Assembly: GCF_949628215.1 (NCBI RefSeq)
Contig: NC_134276.1
Coordinates: forward strand, 34,087,226 to 34,151,225
DNA length: 64,000 nucleotides
Direction: 5' to 3'
From: Phalacrocorax aristotelis
Lineage: Eukaryota; Chordata; Aves; Suliformes; Phalacrocoracidae
In this document: positions 14,101 through 26,900 of the stretch, one piece after another
Layout: the number at the start of each line of letters is the position of its first letter
Position numbering within the stretch: the first letter of the stretch is position 1
Translations under genes and position numbers: made by a program
Notes under the pieces: model-generated
What the model was told of the DNA's origin: nothing
Seen by the model: only the letters and a program-made list of their open reading frames with translations
Databases searched by the model: none

Positions 14101-17042
14101 AAATCTTTCTACGGTGCTTCTAATATCGGCTGCATACACCAAAGATCTGTGTTCACCTGGGAAACGGTAATGTCCCATCAGGAACGGTACCATAAAAATT
14201 AATATGAAACAAAGATTTGGGTATAATAAAACATTATGGACGGTTTTTTCATACTGGGAATCTCACCTCTGCAAAACACAAAAAGGGCAATTAAAAATAT
14301 TTATTCAAGAACCTCCCTCTGGATATTGAAACATGAAGGGTTCATTATGCAGTGCTGTAATTGCAGCAAGAGAGGACAATTCAGAGTAACTTTAAAAATT
14401 GATTTTGACACAAATGCAAGATTGTTCCCTGACTAGATAATAGTTATGCGCATGGGAGAAAAAAAAAGGCTTTTTCCAACTGCAATTGAATCTTCATCTG
14501 GAAGTTAAAAGAAAATAGGATAATGGGCAGAACTCTCATGCAGAGCCATCCAAGAATGCAGTGGGCAGTTCAGCAGAGCTCTTGGTTCAGACAACAAAAA
14601 TAGATTAAGAAAGAGAAGACAATTTGTCTCAAGCTTTTGCCATATGAATGCAGCACACTACAGAAAACCCCACCGGGGAAAAAACAGAAGCAGCTACCCT
14701 CTCTTTACAGCAGATTTCCCAAGTCATTGGGACCCTGAACCTGCCCTTAACTCATGTTGCTTGACCATGATAGTGATGCCCCAGTATTTCCACAGCTTCC
14801 CAGGCAGTACCTTGATCCTGGGAACCAAATACCATATGAACTTTGTGCTGAGACCACGGAAAACTTTGGTCTTTTGAATGCAAGATTCAGAGCAAGCTTC
14901 TTCAAGAGATGCCAAAGTCGCTTGTTCATTCAAACGATGAGGAGGCTACCAGTCCCTGTCCTAGGGGGAATCTGGTTTCTTGTAATCTGTGGGGAGAAAT
15001 AACTACAACCAAACACTGGAAGCTTACAGAACTTTTTTCTTGAGGAAATATGAGCAATCAAATGGGATTGGCTTTTTTTTTTTTCATCCTTCACATAGTA
15101 AATTCACATTTTTTGCTGAACCAATAAAAGTGCAGCTTTTACTGGATGGTTAAATTTTTTTTAAAAAGTGCAAATTTTTAAAAGAACTGCTAGGCACAAA
15201 GATGGAATCTGTTGCTTGAAAACAGATGGCCAGTGATATTCTAGACTCCTTACAGCACCTGACACATCTGCACGTGGCTAGCAGATATGTCACTAGATTT
15301 ATGGGGCATCTGTACTTTTTTGGAGCCACAGCTGGAGGACAAGCATGGTACCCTAAAATGACATCTGGTGTCTATGTTTAGACAACTAATCTCACACCAG
15401 TTCTCTGTGTGGGCATCTGTGGATGACTTTGGTCAATTCTTTAAAACAGGCTGAAGGAGCTGATGAAACCAGCTGTTGCTAAAAATAAGTCTACATCTAA
15501 AGGATTATAAAATGAAAGGACGTTTTATAATTCAGTAGTGCAGCATCTCAGCTTTCATGTTCTTTTGTTTTCCTCAGAGTTGCCTTTTTAATGGCCAAAG
15601 GAGAAATGTACTTACTCACAAAAGATGTTCATTGATTTCAGCATGCTGAGGAGTAAGCCCCCAGTATGACTATGTGTGTTTTGTGCTTCACATCGTTTTG
15701 TAGATAGATAGGCAGTAAAGAAACAGGGTTGTATTCTTCCTACAGAGGGTGGACAGGGAATGCAACAACCCTGCAAGTTTTAGTTGTTTGAGGTGAAGAT
15801 TCCCTGATCGGCAGAGGGGTTTGAGTTCTCCACCCCCGGGTACTTACAATGCATGCAAATGCTCCATTACTGATAGCCTGAGGTTTCCAGACTTTGCTCG
15901 TTCTGCCTGCCTTGGCTTTGGGTATTACCCTTTTGATTTTCTGAAGAGCATTTTAACAGAATGAAACAACCTTGTTCCCAATGTGATCACAGTTCTCCTG
16001 ATGAACACAACATTTCATCTGGTGGTAAGCTTCTGGCATCTTTTAAAATACACAAAAAGAAAAGAAAACAAAACAAAACAAAAAACTAAAAGAGAACAAT
16101 GGCTTAAAACATGGGAATGGGAACTTCTACTGTTTCCCTCTCTGAAATGATTCAGCAAATGACTTCATAGCTTTTACTCTAACCTCTTCTGTATCCTAGT
16201 CAAAGTTACATGACAATTAAGAGTAGAACAACACATCCAGTGGTTCATCCAGGATTTGGTTACGCCAAAAAAAAATATTTATAGAAAAATTGCTAAATAT
16301 TTGCAATCAGTTTTTCTGTTTGTATCGCTGAAAGTATTTTCAAAAATCGCTTCCTAAAAATACATATTCAACTACAGTTTTATTGACTGAGAAAGAGTAT
16401 GCTTTGTTTTCTGAAAGTTTCTTTTCCAGCTCTTCATATCTTCTCTATCTTATCTCAGTCACTTCCAAGGATCTGGATGTTTTCCTGTGCCAACCTTCCT
16501 CTAAAAGGTGAGAGCAGGCTCTGAGTGGAATGACAAAAAGAGAGGGAACATAATTAAGTATCCTTGAAAATCTTAGAAGCATTGCCCCTTAACACGATTT
16601 ACCAGGTGACCTCAGCAAATTATGTTATTAAAAAAAAATTACTTTTATTACAGTAACATACAAAGGCACTAAGCAAAGTTGAGAGCCTGATGGTGCAAAA
16701 TACCAGTAAAAATAACAAAGCAAAATCTTTTTTGGACCCCAAGAGCTATGGTCTTGCTGGGAAAGGGAGTGAGCTTTCTAATTCAAGGAAACAGTTGGCT
16801 TTTAACCATTCTGCATAAAAAGTGGGAGGGAATTGCTTTCTAGAGAAGAAAAGATTTGGGTTATTGTCCAAATCCTGAAGTAAGAAGAACAGAGCAGCAT
16901 CTTTAGGAGGAAAGACTTGTCCAAATCTTGCTATATTACTGTAAATTTATTAATGAAACAAATGCCTCATACTCACTCTTACACACTTGACTTACTTTCT
17001 CTGAGAGTCTCCAAGCCACTCGTATTACCTTATTTCAGTTGT

Positions 17043-17066
17043 CATTATTCAGGACATTATTCAGGA
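17043..17066. repeat. 12-base direct tandem duplication
   Basis: Two perfect adjacent copies of cattattcagga. This is consistent with replication slippage. Confidence 0.85.
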
Positions 17067-17634
17067 CATGTATTTCATCTTCTAAATAACAGTCTTGTGT
17101 TCGATGCTGTTTATTATATTATATTGTAAGGCTCTGTTTGGGCTTTTGATTGTAAAATTACATCTGTGTTGTCTTATTGTGTTTAGAATGGAGGAAAGCA
17201 GTTGTAAAAGTAAGTGCGGGAATAGAACCATGTGGTTCAATGAAAAAATAAATTAATGAAAGCACATTTATGAGAAAAAAAGAATAACTTTATTAATCCC
17301 CATAAATAAGTATCAGGCATCATAAGGAACATATAAAAACATATGCAGCATGAAAATATGTGTAAATTTGGGATAGATCAAAACTGTAGATAACTAGAAC
17401 ATTCCTAGTTCTGGGATTTAAACCTCTTCTTCTCCCATTTGCTCAACAGTTAAAGAATTCATTTAGTATGTAAAACTGGGTTTGGCTTGCTCCTTCAACC
17501 AAAAGACCAGAGTCTTTGGATCTTGCTATGTGAATGCCCTGCTGTCTTGTATTCCAGGTTGAGCTATTTCCTACTTTCTCCTGTGAAAATTGCTGAGTCT
17601 TGGCTCTAGTACTTTATTCACCAGGTTGGAGGGG

Positions 17635-17667
17635 AAAAAAAAAAGAAAAAGAAAAAGAAAAAAAAAC
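17635..17667. repeat. A-rich (AAAAAG)n tract
   Basis: A run of A with regularly spaced G residues (aaaaag units). It encodes the polyphenylalanine stretch of an artefactual minus-strand frame. Confidence 0.9.
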
Positions 17668-20605
17668 AGTCTATGTGCATGAATGAACCTATAACCTGCT
17701 GCGCAAACCACCAAAGAAATAAATAGGTTTCAAGCCTGGTTTCCAAGAAAGCATCCTTGCTTATGCAAACACTACCTGCCCCAATGTGTCTGCACGTAAT
17801 GTTTAAGGCACTAGTCTTGCCGGTGGGATGCTCAGATTTAAACCTATCAGACAGCAAAAGTGTTTCTGTTCAGATATTCCTGCAGCCTGGGTGAGTGCCC
17901 TCTCCATTGATCAAGAAGGGTGGTGATAGCTACCTCTATGCTGCTTTTGTAGATGAGGTTTTTAACTGCTTTGACTTTATTAAAAATGAAATGAAACTAT
18001 TTTGTTGGTACCAAAGCAAGCTTTCTTTTTCCTTTTATTTTTCTTCATTCTGTTTAACAACAAAAACTGTTTTCTTTTCAGCTTTATCTAACTCAGTTAG
18101 CTCTCTTGATTTGGGTGCTCAAACAAAATCCAAATATTCACTCAAACTTTATTCATACTGGATCAAACCTCCAGCCTGGAGCACAGCTGGCGCACAATGC
18201 CATCCCTGCACAACAGGGATCTGCTCTGGGAATTCTGGAATAGTGACAGACTTTTTCCCCGCAACCTATCCACCTATTTAGATATGCCATCATTATTGGC
18301 TATTTATAAATAAGCAGCTTTCCACTGCATGATAAAAACCCAAATGAAAAAGACTCCAGAATGCTGATGGAAAACTATGTGAAGCAGGAGCCACGTGGGC
18401 TCTCAACATCGGAACAAAGGAGGATTTGAAGTGTTTGCTAATCCTTGTGGACCTTTTTATAGGGTGTGTTTTGTTCACTGTCTAGAACGAAGTACAATAG
18501 ATGAAGACTGTTGATATATATTAAATTCTCAGACAGCATTTTGTAGTACAGTTTGGTGAAATCTTGCCATTCTGCCTGATAGACATGAAGTTCTTCAAAA
18601 ACGGGACAGGAAAAGCTGACCTCACTATAGTAAGCAGAATAAACCAGTTATACTTAGTCTCGTTGGTGTTTATAAGAGGTTTTAGCTGGCTTCCTTCCTG
18701 ACTGGCTATAATTGGCACAAACAATTTCCTTCTTTGAGAGCAGCTGTCACTGGTGTAGTTTCTCTTAGGGCCAGGAATGGAATAAAGCATTTCTCCTCTC
18801 GAAACATCCTCCTTCGTGTGGAGGCCTATAAACAAAGGGTAATGATAACCAGACATTCATCAAATTGTGGGAAGGCGATTAGTGGGCTGCCACAAGAATT
18901 AGTGCTAAGCCTAGGTATAATTAACATCTTTAGTCTTTTCCACAATCTAATAAAATCTAGCTGCTGGAAAAACTTTTTTAATATTCACACAATTTTCTCA
19001 TTTCTTTCACTTACTTGCATAGCATTAAGGTAAAGACTGTTGGGCCACCTTTAGCAATTCTTCTTTTCTGCTGTGGATTTTTCCACTGCTTGTAAATGAC
19101 TGACTTCATAGACACGTCTGTCTATATTAGAAAGCAAACCAAAGTAGTTTAGAAGTAACATGACAGTGAAAGAATACGTTGTTGTTTAGCACAATTCATA
19201 ACTTGTAAGTCCAGAGGGGCCACTGTGTGTGATCCTGATTTACAGAACTGAACCAAAGGGATTTTTCTGGATTAGGTACAGAGAGCATAGAACCAGGCGA
19301 GATATGTTGAGCTGATGAGTCTGTCTTGGTTTTGTGGACAACTGGACAAAATATCTTCATTTAAAACTTACCAGGTTCTGTTTCTAAGCAAACAACCTTG
19401 TCTCTCCTCACCATTTCTTCTGAAGGATCTGTTCCAGGACTCCATAGCTCTTTCATTAAGAAAATCTGCAATTCAAATTTATTTGTGTCCAGTCTACGAC
19501 CATACATTTGGAGACTGACTGTAAGTTTCTGAATTAGGAAAGCGAGCTTCTTGTGAGAGCTTCCTTAGAGGTTAGGCTTTACTTGCAGTTCAGATTCTCA
19601 AAAGCTTGGGGCCAAGCCACAAAAACTTACATTGCATTTTTCACAGGTCTGATTTTGCTAACTGCTATATTCCCATATTCCCATGGCTGAAAGTGGGAAA
19701 AGCTATCTCCCTTATTAAAGTATTCCAAAATTTTATATAGGAAACCTTAAAATATGTTTGGTCAATGAGAACAACATTGCAATTGTTTGTGTAATTTCAT
19801 ATAGAACTAAACCTGCAATTAAAATTTAACATTAGGAGGTAAATGTTTTAGACCATCTAAATGAAAGAATGCACAAAAGCAGGCATACAACTTGTGTTAA
19901 TGACAAATTAAGATTTCATAGTTTAATTATATATTAAATAGTCCATCAGATTAATGAAATATAAAATCAGGTTAATGAATTAAGGAGGATAAAAATTAAG
20001 GAAACACACATATATATATCTATCTCCATAAAAAGAAAGCGATAATTAAATGCATACCATTACAACAAAAACATTTTTAAGAACATTTGGGGTTTTGGGA
20101 ACTGTTACACCCCATCCCAACAATGATTATTATTGTTTGAACTAAAAAGCCCTATATGCGTCATTCACGATGTCTTTACCAATGTTTGGCCCAAATACAG
20201 GTATTTTTACGTAACCGGCAACTGTCTATTTAGTGGTCTCGCTAAAAACAGAACCTACATAAAATGTGTACAAGTGCAGTGCCACCTCTAATGTATCATG
20301 AAGATGTAAACATCTTAAGTCCAACACATGATTTTCAAGGCTTAAGTTGGACCTCAAATGTTTGTAGATATGGGCATAGTTTACAGCTGAGGAACAGTAT
20401 TTACCAATGGTTAAGAGCAGGGCAACGACCAGAGAAACAAATGGGAAGAATTTTGGTTAATTATCCATGATGAATGAGAAGAACAGCCAAAAAGAACATT
20501 CCGGGGCAAAGCAAAACCAGCATAGGAATAACCAGGAAGCTGTGGTTATTAATTGTAAAAAAATATGAAAGTGCCTAGATTGGAAGAACGCTACAGCTAC
20601 CACAC

Positions 20606-20622
20606 TTTTTTTTTTTTTTTTT
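20606..20622. repeat. Poly(T) run of 17
   Basis: Seventeen consecutive T residues. No retroposon body was recognised on either side, so it is recorded only as a homopolymer. Confidence 0.9.
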
Positions 20623-21391
20623 GGTCACAGAAAAGGGCATTTATTTTTATTATCCTTAGAAAGGGTTAAAATAAAAAATCCCTGAAATGCTTTAATTTGT
20701 TGTACTGGAATGAGTTTAGAAGCTGAAGATGGTTGATGGTAAGTTTCTATTAACATATTTATGAGGATGGAAATAATAGCACAAAGGTTTTTTTTAAGAG
20801 ATCGGTAAGGTCACTAGCCCCTAACCATGCTGAAAATATGGTAATTAGGTTTGACAGATAGAAGAGGATATCCAAACATATTCTGATATATATGTAATGA
20901 ATATGCAATTAATATTACATAAAGGTGTGAGTATAAGAATGTTAGCAAATTACAACCAAGATTTTGTTCTGTAACTGTGTCTTTCCTATACTAGTGCTAA
21001 AGAATTTTAACTCTTAATCTCTGCTTACATAAGCAGAGTTTGTAATGATTTTTGTAAGCCTGGGCAGGCCTGACTGTAGCAAAAATATTGAGTGGTAATT
21101 AAGTTTTATCTAATCCCAAACAAATCTGATGGTTAAATCATTTTATGTCAGCACTGTTCCCTTGATGTTACTCGTGGTTTTAACTCCTAAAGTATTTAGA
21201 GAGAGAAACTACATTCCTCATTTTGCTGTAATAAACAAGTCAAATGGAGCCTCAACTCCTTATGGACAGCAAGATTTTTGTGAGATTCCACCGATCATTT
21301 CAGTAGCTCTTATCTCTTTTTCCATTTATCATGAATATGGTGAACTGCAATTAAAATAGAAATGGTCGCAAGACTTTTTAACATTACATTT

Positions 21392-21419
21392 ATGTTGTAC
21401 TTACATATATGTACAACAT
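21392..21419. repeat. Short inverted repeat (9-base arms)
   Basis: The arms atgttgtac and gtacaacat flank a 10-base loop (ttacatatat). A perfect hairpin of this size is expected by chance in a window this long, so no function is claimed. Confidence 0.6.
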
Positions 21420-22389
21420 GTAACTAAACATTAGCACTTAATCTCTACAAAGAACATTTTGTGCAACATACTCGAGGGTGCATTTGTCTTTTTCATAGCC
21501 ATACCATAGTTCTGACTGATGGGATGTAGCTCCAGAATTGGATGCCAAAATGTAGGTGTCTGTATATGTGTGTCTATATTATTGTCAATATCAGCTAGAC
21601 AGCTATTCATCTCATCCTTAAATGAGCCTCTGCAGACTCCATTTTCTGTAATGACTTGATCTTTGTTGACTATATTGGGACCTCAGCAATCCAAATCACA
21701 TTGAGGCTTATACATTGTAGATGCTTAGATTTAAACCTGTAACTTAACATTTCTTCAGCTGGTGGGTGGAGGAGCCTTCAAGAAGCAAATTCCCAGTCCC
21801 TTTTTGAAAACATATGTGAATATAGTATATTATGTTATGTTTTGCAAACAGAAATTCAGTTCACCATTATATCACCACTCACTGTGAAGCAACTTCATCA
21901 GGTAGGAGTGGAGGGCAAGGCACGTCCACCAGGCTATAGCTGGAGAGTGGTAGCTCAGCAAAGCATTTCTGGAGCTCTCATTCACACTTAATGAACACCT
22001 CTAGTGGAGACAAATCCCTGAAAGACAGATGTCACTGCTGTGTATATCACTGCCAAAAATGTCAACAACAGGTAAGCATCCAGGCAAAAAGCATCATGAT
22101 GATAAAAGCTCTGAAGAGAAAGATTTGTAGGACAAGTCAGAAGGACTAAATGCAGATGTGTAGTTCGGCTAAGTGACATCTAAGAGAGGCTGATCAATGG
22201 CTTCATCTGGCTTCTTCCAGTTGTATGGGTTGAACAGCCTTTCTGTGCCAGTCTTGGACCAAAACAACATTTAATATAATATAATTTCTCCTTCTCTGGC
22301 AAATGTTTACATACGTGAGATTGAAGTATGTATGTGGGTAGTGATTGGGAGAAGTACAAGAATGACTATATTTTCCTATTACTGCTGTT

Positions 22390-22680
22390 GCTTACAGCCT
22401 GCTTTAAATCCTTGCCAGGGCCCCGGGGGCACCGATGGGCCTATCTGTCCCTGCCCACCCCGCAAGGGCTCCCCTGATGCTGCCCAGGGCACAGGACCCC
22501 ATGTCAGCACCCCGGGGCCATCAGCCCCTGCCCCAGCGATGCTGCAGCAGGGCCGGTCTCCAGCTCCCCACAGCCCTGCCCTGCCCGGCCATAGGCCCGG
22601 CTGAGCCAGGCCCACCCACGGGCCCACGGGCCCACGATCCCAGCCCAGCTTTGGCCTTTCTCTCTCCCTAAATCTTCTGG
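22390..22680. other. GC-rich, C-biased block in an AT-rich setting
   Basis: The local composition changes abruptly near 22390 to mostly C and G, with runs such as gccagggccccgggggcacc and a tandem gggcccac at 22619-22634. It falls back to average after about 22680. CpG dinucleotides are present (roughly a dozen by eye) but fewer than the C and G content would predict, so it does not read as a classic CpG island. Both strands stay open for 80 to 100 codons, which low-stop GC-rich DNA does by chance. It could be an old insertion, a decayed exon or a GC-rich satellite piece. No family was recognised. Confidence 0.45.
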
Positions 22681-22740
22681 AATCTGCCCTCACAGGTTGA
22701 GTGAGGGGACACTAAGCCAGACCCAGGTGACAGTACTACA

Positions 22741-23190
22741 CAGCAGTGGTGTGGTCACAAGTCCCAAACGGCATGTGGACATGATGTCTTCTCCTTACAT
22801 GGTGTTGCATATTCACCCCAGGCGATTCATTCCACGGCAGAGTTATTGCAAGACATACGGTCCAAGGACATCCTGTGTAAGTCCCATCACTTTGAAGATT
22901 TTGTCACACAGTCCTTGAAACAGTTCTTCCATGACAAGGAAAATATTGTCTCTTTGGAATAAACTGTGATCAACTGCACAGCAGGGCTTAGCCACCCAGT
23001 CACTGATCTGTATTTTGACACTTCAGATAAATATGACAAGGTGTTTTTCCTTCCATCTGAAGCATCTCGTTTCTCATCTAGTAAGCAATTTGCAGCCAAA
23101 TTTTTAACTAGGGCTCCATCAGAAAATATTCTCCTTTGTCAGCAAATCATGCAACATCTGCCTGGTAATATACTTTCCCCTGCTCCCTGA
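22741..23190 (+). pseudogene. Unidentified broken reading frame (possible decayed coding sequence)
   Basis: One frame runs for about 150 codons, interrupted by a single TAA at 22960-22962. Its content is protein-like, with balanced composition and alternating charged and hydrophobic stretches, for example STAELLQDIRSKDILCKS and HFEDFVTQSLKQFFHDKE before the stop and TDLYFDTSDKYDKVFFLP after it. It has no credible start codon context, and I do not recognise the family. It follows directly on the GC-rich block and precedes a long minus-strand frame. It could be a decayed retrogene, part of an old transposon, or chance. The protein-like look is a subjective reading. Confidence 0.22.
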
Positions 23191-23235
23191 TCCAGATCAA
23201 CAAATGAAACAAATTTTTTAAAAATCATCAAGTTT

Positions 23236-23730
23236 CTACCTACTCAGAAAAAAATACAACCCTTCTTCAGTCCTGTACTGTCTGACTCCCAGACGCATCA
23301 GTCCTTCCACTGTCATCCCCCTCTTGTGTATGAGGGTGAGCAGAGCTGCCCTGAGTAGTGGGTGGCCTGGGAGGACACTTCCTTTGCTTAGAAAAGCAAA
23401 GAGCATTAAAGTTAGCTCTGACTGCTGCACGGGGCTGGCAAGCCCGGTGGGTGAACCAGCCCCATACAGCATAGGGAGTGCAAAGAGGGCAGCGTTGCGT
23501 GGTGAGGGCACCCACCATTCCCAGTGGACAGGAGCCCATCTAACTGCACTGCTTTTCTCTGTGACCCCAAGAGCCAGACACGTCCCCAGTTGTACGATCA
23601 GTATGGGTCCCATCATGGGGAAAGAAGATGCCAAAACCGCAGTTGCCCTCTTGTATGAGTTTGAAGCAGCTGCACTAGCAGGGGGATTCAGGGATTCTGC
23701 AATAGTCTCATTTTCTCTCCCTAAAAACAT
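23236..23730 (-). other. Unassigned minus-strand open frame, 164 codons from first ATG
   Basis: The frame is open from 23901 but begins there with GTG. The first ATG (start of MFLGREN) is at 23730. The product would be rich in Ala, Leu and Pro, with no signal peptide, membrane segment or family motif I recognise. The opposite strand is also open for 140 codons across much of the same interval (23324-23746), which points to base composition rather than selection as the cause. No splice-site or promoter evidence supports it. It is recorded because of its length and its place beside the broken frame and GC-rich block. Confidence 0.12.
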
Positions 23731-23901
23731 GCTGTTGGGAACATAACTATGGAAATTCCCGCACGAGTTCTTGTTGGTATGTATGGAGATTACAGTGTAT
23801 CCACAGATGGTTTTATACACATTAAGAAGACTTGTAGCAGCTTCTAAAAGTGTAATCCTTTCCTGTCTGTGACTGTGAGACCTCAGAAAGGAAGAGACCA
23901 C

Positions 23902-26900
23902 CTCGGCTATCAGGCCACCCTGCTATAAGAGGCTGCTATACCTTTACACTGTGCTATGCACAAAGCTAGCCAGTGATTCATGTGAGGGAGAAGTTTTACC
24001 CAAAGGATTCATCAGGAACCTCACGTCCTAAGCTCTGCTGATTTATCTTGCATGAGAAGTGTGGGTGTTTGGAGGAATCCTTTGGTCCTTTCTTGTCTGC
24101 CTGAAGAAACAGAGCCCAGCTGTGCATCCATCTTAATTATAGTATTTGCCTTGCAGTGGTTTGCATTTCCAGAGCTGTATTTCCAAGGCACAGGTGATAG
24201 TCCTCTCTATTTTCTTCCAATCAAGAGTTGAGTTACTCCATTACAAAACCCATAGGCCAGATATGTTACTAACACAGTTGCCCAAGTCCCTACAGGTTCA
24301 TCAAAACAGGTGAACAGGTTCTCCAGTTCTGAGAAATAGCTGTGACTGTTGCATGCCTCTATTTAAATTAACTTGAAAATCTTGAAGATAACACTGAAAG
24401 AAGCCAAACTGTTTTCCTTCTTCTTTGCTTTCCTTGTTGTTGCTTTAATATATAATATTACTTCCCTGTGACTTCAGTGAGTTTTTATTGATCCTAGGAA
24501 TGGGGCTGGTGGAGCCATATTCAGACAGCTTCCATATGCCTGACTACTTTAGATATCGCAGCCTCTTTTTTCCCTTGAAAACAGGCAGATATTACTCCCT
24601 TGTTCCTGCTGCCACAGTATTTGTGATGCATCATTTACATGTGCAGATAGGTAGGTCCAGTCCAGATCCTCAGAAATATGCAAGTGATTAGGGAGAATTA
24701 CATTCCTACACACCTTCAAAAAACTGAATTTCCATCCCTGAAAAGTGGTATTTGCAAGCGATTTCAACGTTGCAAAAGTGTTACCATTAAATCAATGGTA
24801 TTCAGTAAAAGCAAAGGCATTGCCTTCAGTAGAAACAGGAGTAGAGCCAGGAAATGCCCATCTGAAAACTGAACCCCAAATACACAAACAGTTAATGTTC
24901 ACTTGCCAGAGAATCCTGCCTTCTAACCTTGCCTGGAAAATAGGGTACTGTAGACAAGAATATTTGAATTTCTTTTTATTGCATCAATAATTTTCATTGG
25001 GTATTTCTTTTCCCTAGCATCAATCCTAAACACTACTTAAAAGCAATATACTCCTTGTCCTGATTTCAGAAAAAGCTGTTTTACTACTGTTTATACAGCA
25101 GTGAAATCAAGTTTATATCCCAGTGCTATCAGTGTTTCTTTTATATCACACACATATGTAGACCAAACTTCCTGGTGAACTACCATTTCTAAAAGGTTCA
25201 TTACTGAAATTTCAGTCTTGAGTATTACTTCTCCTCACAATCACCACATCCATTCCACTTGGGTAGCATTAATCTGCTGTGTAGACAGAGGCAAGATGTT
25301 TCCATTATTCACTAAGATAACTAGTTCCTCAGTTTCTGCTGACAAGGTTGTTTTCTAGCTACTCCCACCCAAAAAGCTGGCAAGAATTTATTAGGAACAT
25401 AAAGACAGAACCCTCGGGATTAGTCACTGCATCTATGCAAAATGTTAAGTCTTTTTATTTCTGTTCTTATAGACCTTGAAGTATGGTAGATGGCAAAACT
25501 GCAGCTTCTGTATTTTATACTTGATATAACAAAGCAATAAGGTCTTAAGTTGTGTGGGATCAGTTTTCCCCTGCAGGTTGCATGTTCACAAACTGAGAAA
25601 GCCCAACCATTTTTTTGCCTAGGGGATACGTGCTTTGTACCAAATTTTCAGGCAGTTTTAAGATAGTCTCTATAATTAGTGGTCTCATTTTGTCATGCAC
25701 AAATGACTTTACCCACCCAGGTAGGAACACAAAACTCATATTTGTGAACTCAAATTGGCTGAATGTGTGTGTGTGTCCTCAAACGAATGTACTGTTAGTC
25801 TGCTGCATACATAATATTAAGTATGGCAGGCTCTGAAACTACAGTCAACAAACTAATATGAAACACTGAGAAATTATTCTGCTGCAAAACAGGTGAGGCT
25901 AGGAAACGGGCCAGAATGAAAACTTTGACTTTCCTAAACTGGCTCCTGTCCAGATCCCCCAAACACAAGCAAACTCCCAAGAGATTTGGGAGCACTCAGA
26001 AGATTTTGGAGTGTCGACGTATTGCCATATAAGGGTGTTAACATTTGGTATCATGATCTCATCATTGCCTCAGCCTAGCAGGATCTAGGACTCTGTTGCT
26101 GGACCTCATCCTTCAGGAGCACCTTGAGGCCATGCATGGAGGAGGTCTATAAACCCCTGTGAACCAGGGACTCTATAAAACACTAGACAAAACAGACTAC
26201 CAATGATTCCATTCACAATCCCAAATTACACTACGCATGTTCTGCGCTGGAATTTATAGTCTTGTTTTTCATACCATGTCTGTTTTTGTGTTTTAGAAGC
26301 TGCCTATCAGTACAGCTAAACGCTGTACTCTTAGCCTGATCATGGTTTAACAATTGCCCATTCCTGTTTCAAAGCTTCTCTCTTCTGTTGAATTACCCAA
26401 ATACGGCTAAAGGAATTAATAGTGGCAAAAGGACTAGTTAGTGCAGACAGTGCTCCAAAACTTCAGGAAAAACTGAGAAATCATTCTGGCAAGTAATGTG
26501 TGAACCACCATGGCTTGATTCTATATACGTTTCTTGTGATATTCCATAAGGAAGCATAGTGTAGTAGGAACAGTTATTCACCTACCAAATGGGGGGGGGG
26601 GGGGGGGGGGGTTGTACACCCTTCTGAGTAAATACCTTTATTTTATTCTTGTCTGCGCCCCTTAGTGCCATCTTCTCTATACAAGTAGAAATTGTAATAA
26701 TAGCGATTATTATTATAACTGATGATAACATATTTCTTAAATTGAGGCTATTTTGAGTTATAAGAACACAAAAAGCTTGTAACAGGTGGAATGATTTTCC
26801 TTAAAAATCACAAAATACAAACCAAATGAATATTCTTTTTAAGTTTTATTCTGAGCTAAAACCGTTCTCAAGTTTCAGCCTAGAGCAAATTTCTATGGAT

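Larger units (their letters stand above)
6661..22389. other. Intergenic DNA without recognised genes
   Basis: Contains the poly(G), A-rich and poly(T) tracts and a possible CR1 remnant, listed separately. The 166-codon minus-strand frame at 9131-9631 begins with GTG and matches nothing I know. The 128-codon frames at 13115 and 17895 are also unrecognised. No RNA gene folds were apparent. Confidence 0.55.

Noticed and set aside
17618..17857. Minus-strand frame ending in a polyphenylalanine run
   Set aside because: The run is translated from an A-rich simple repeat, so it is not a membrane segment of a real protein.
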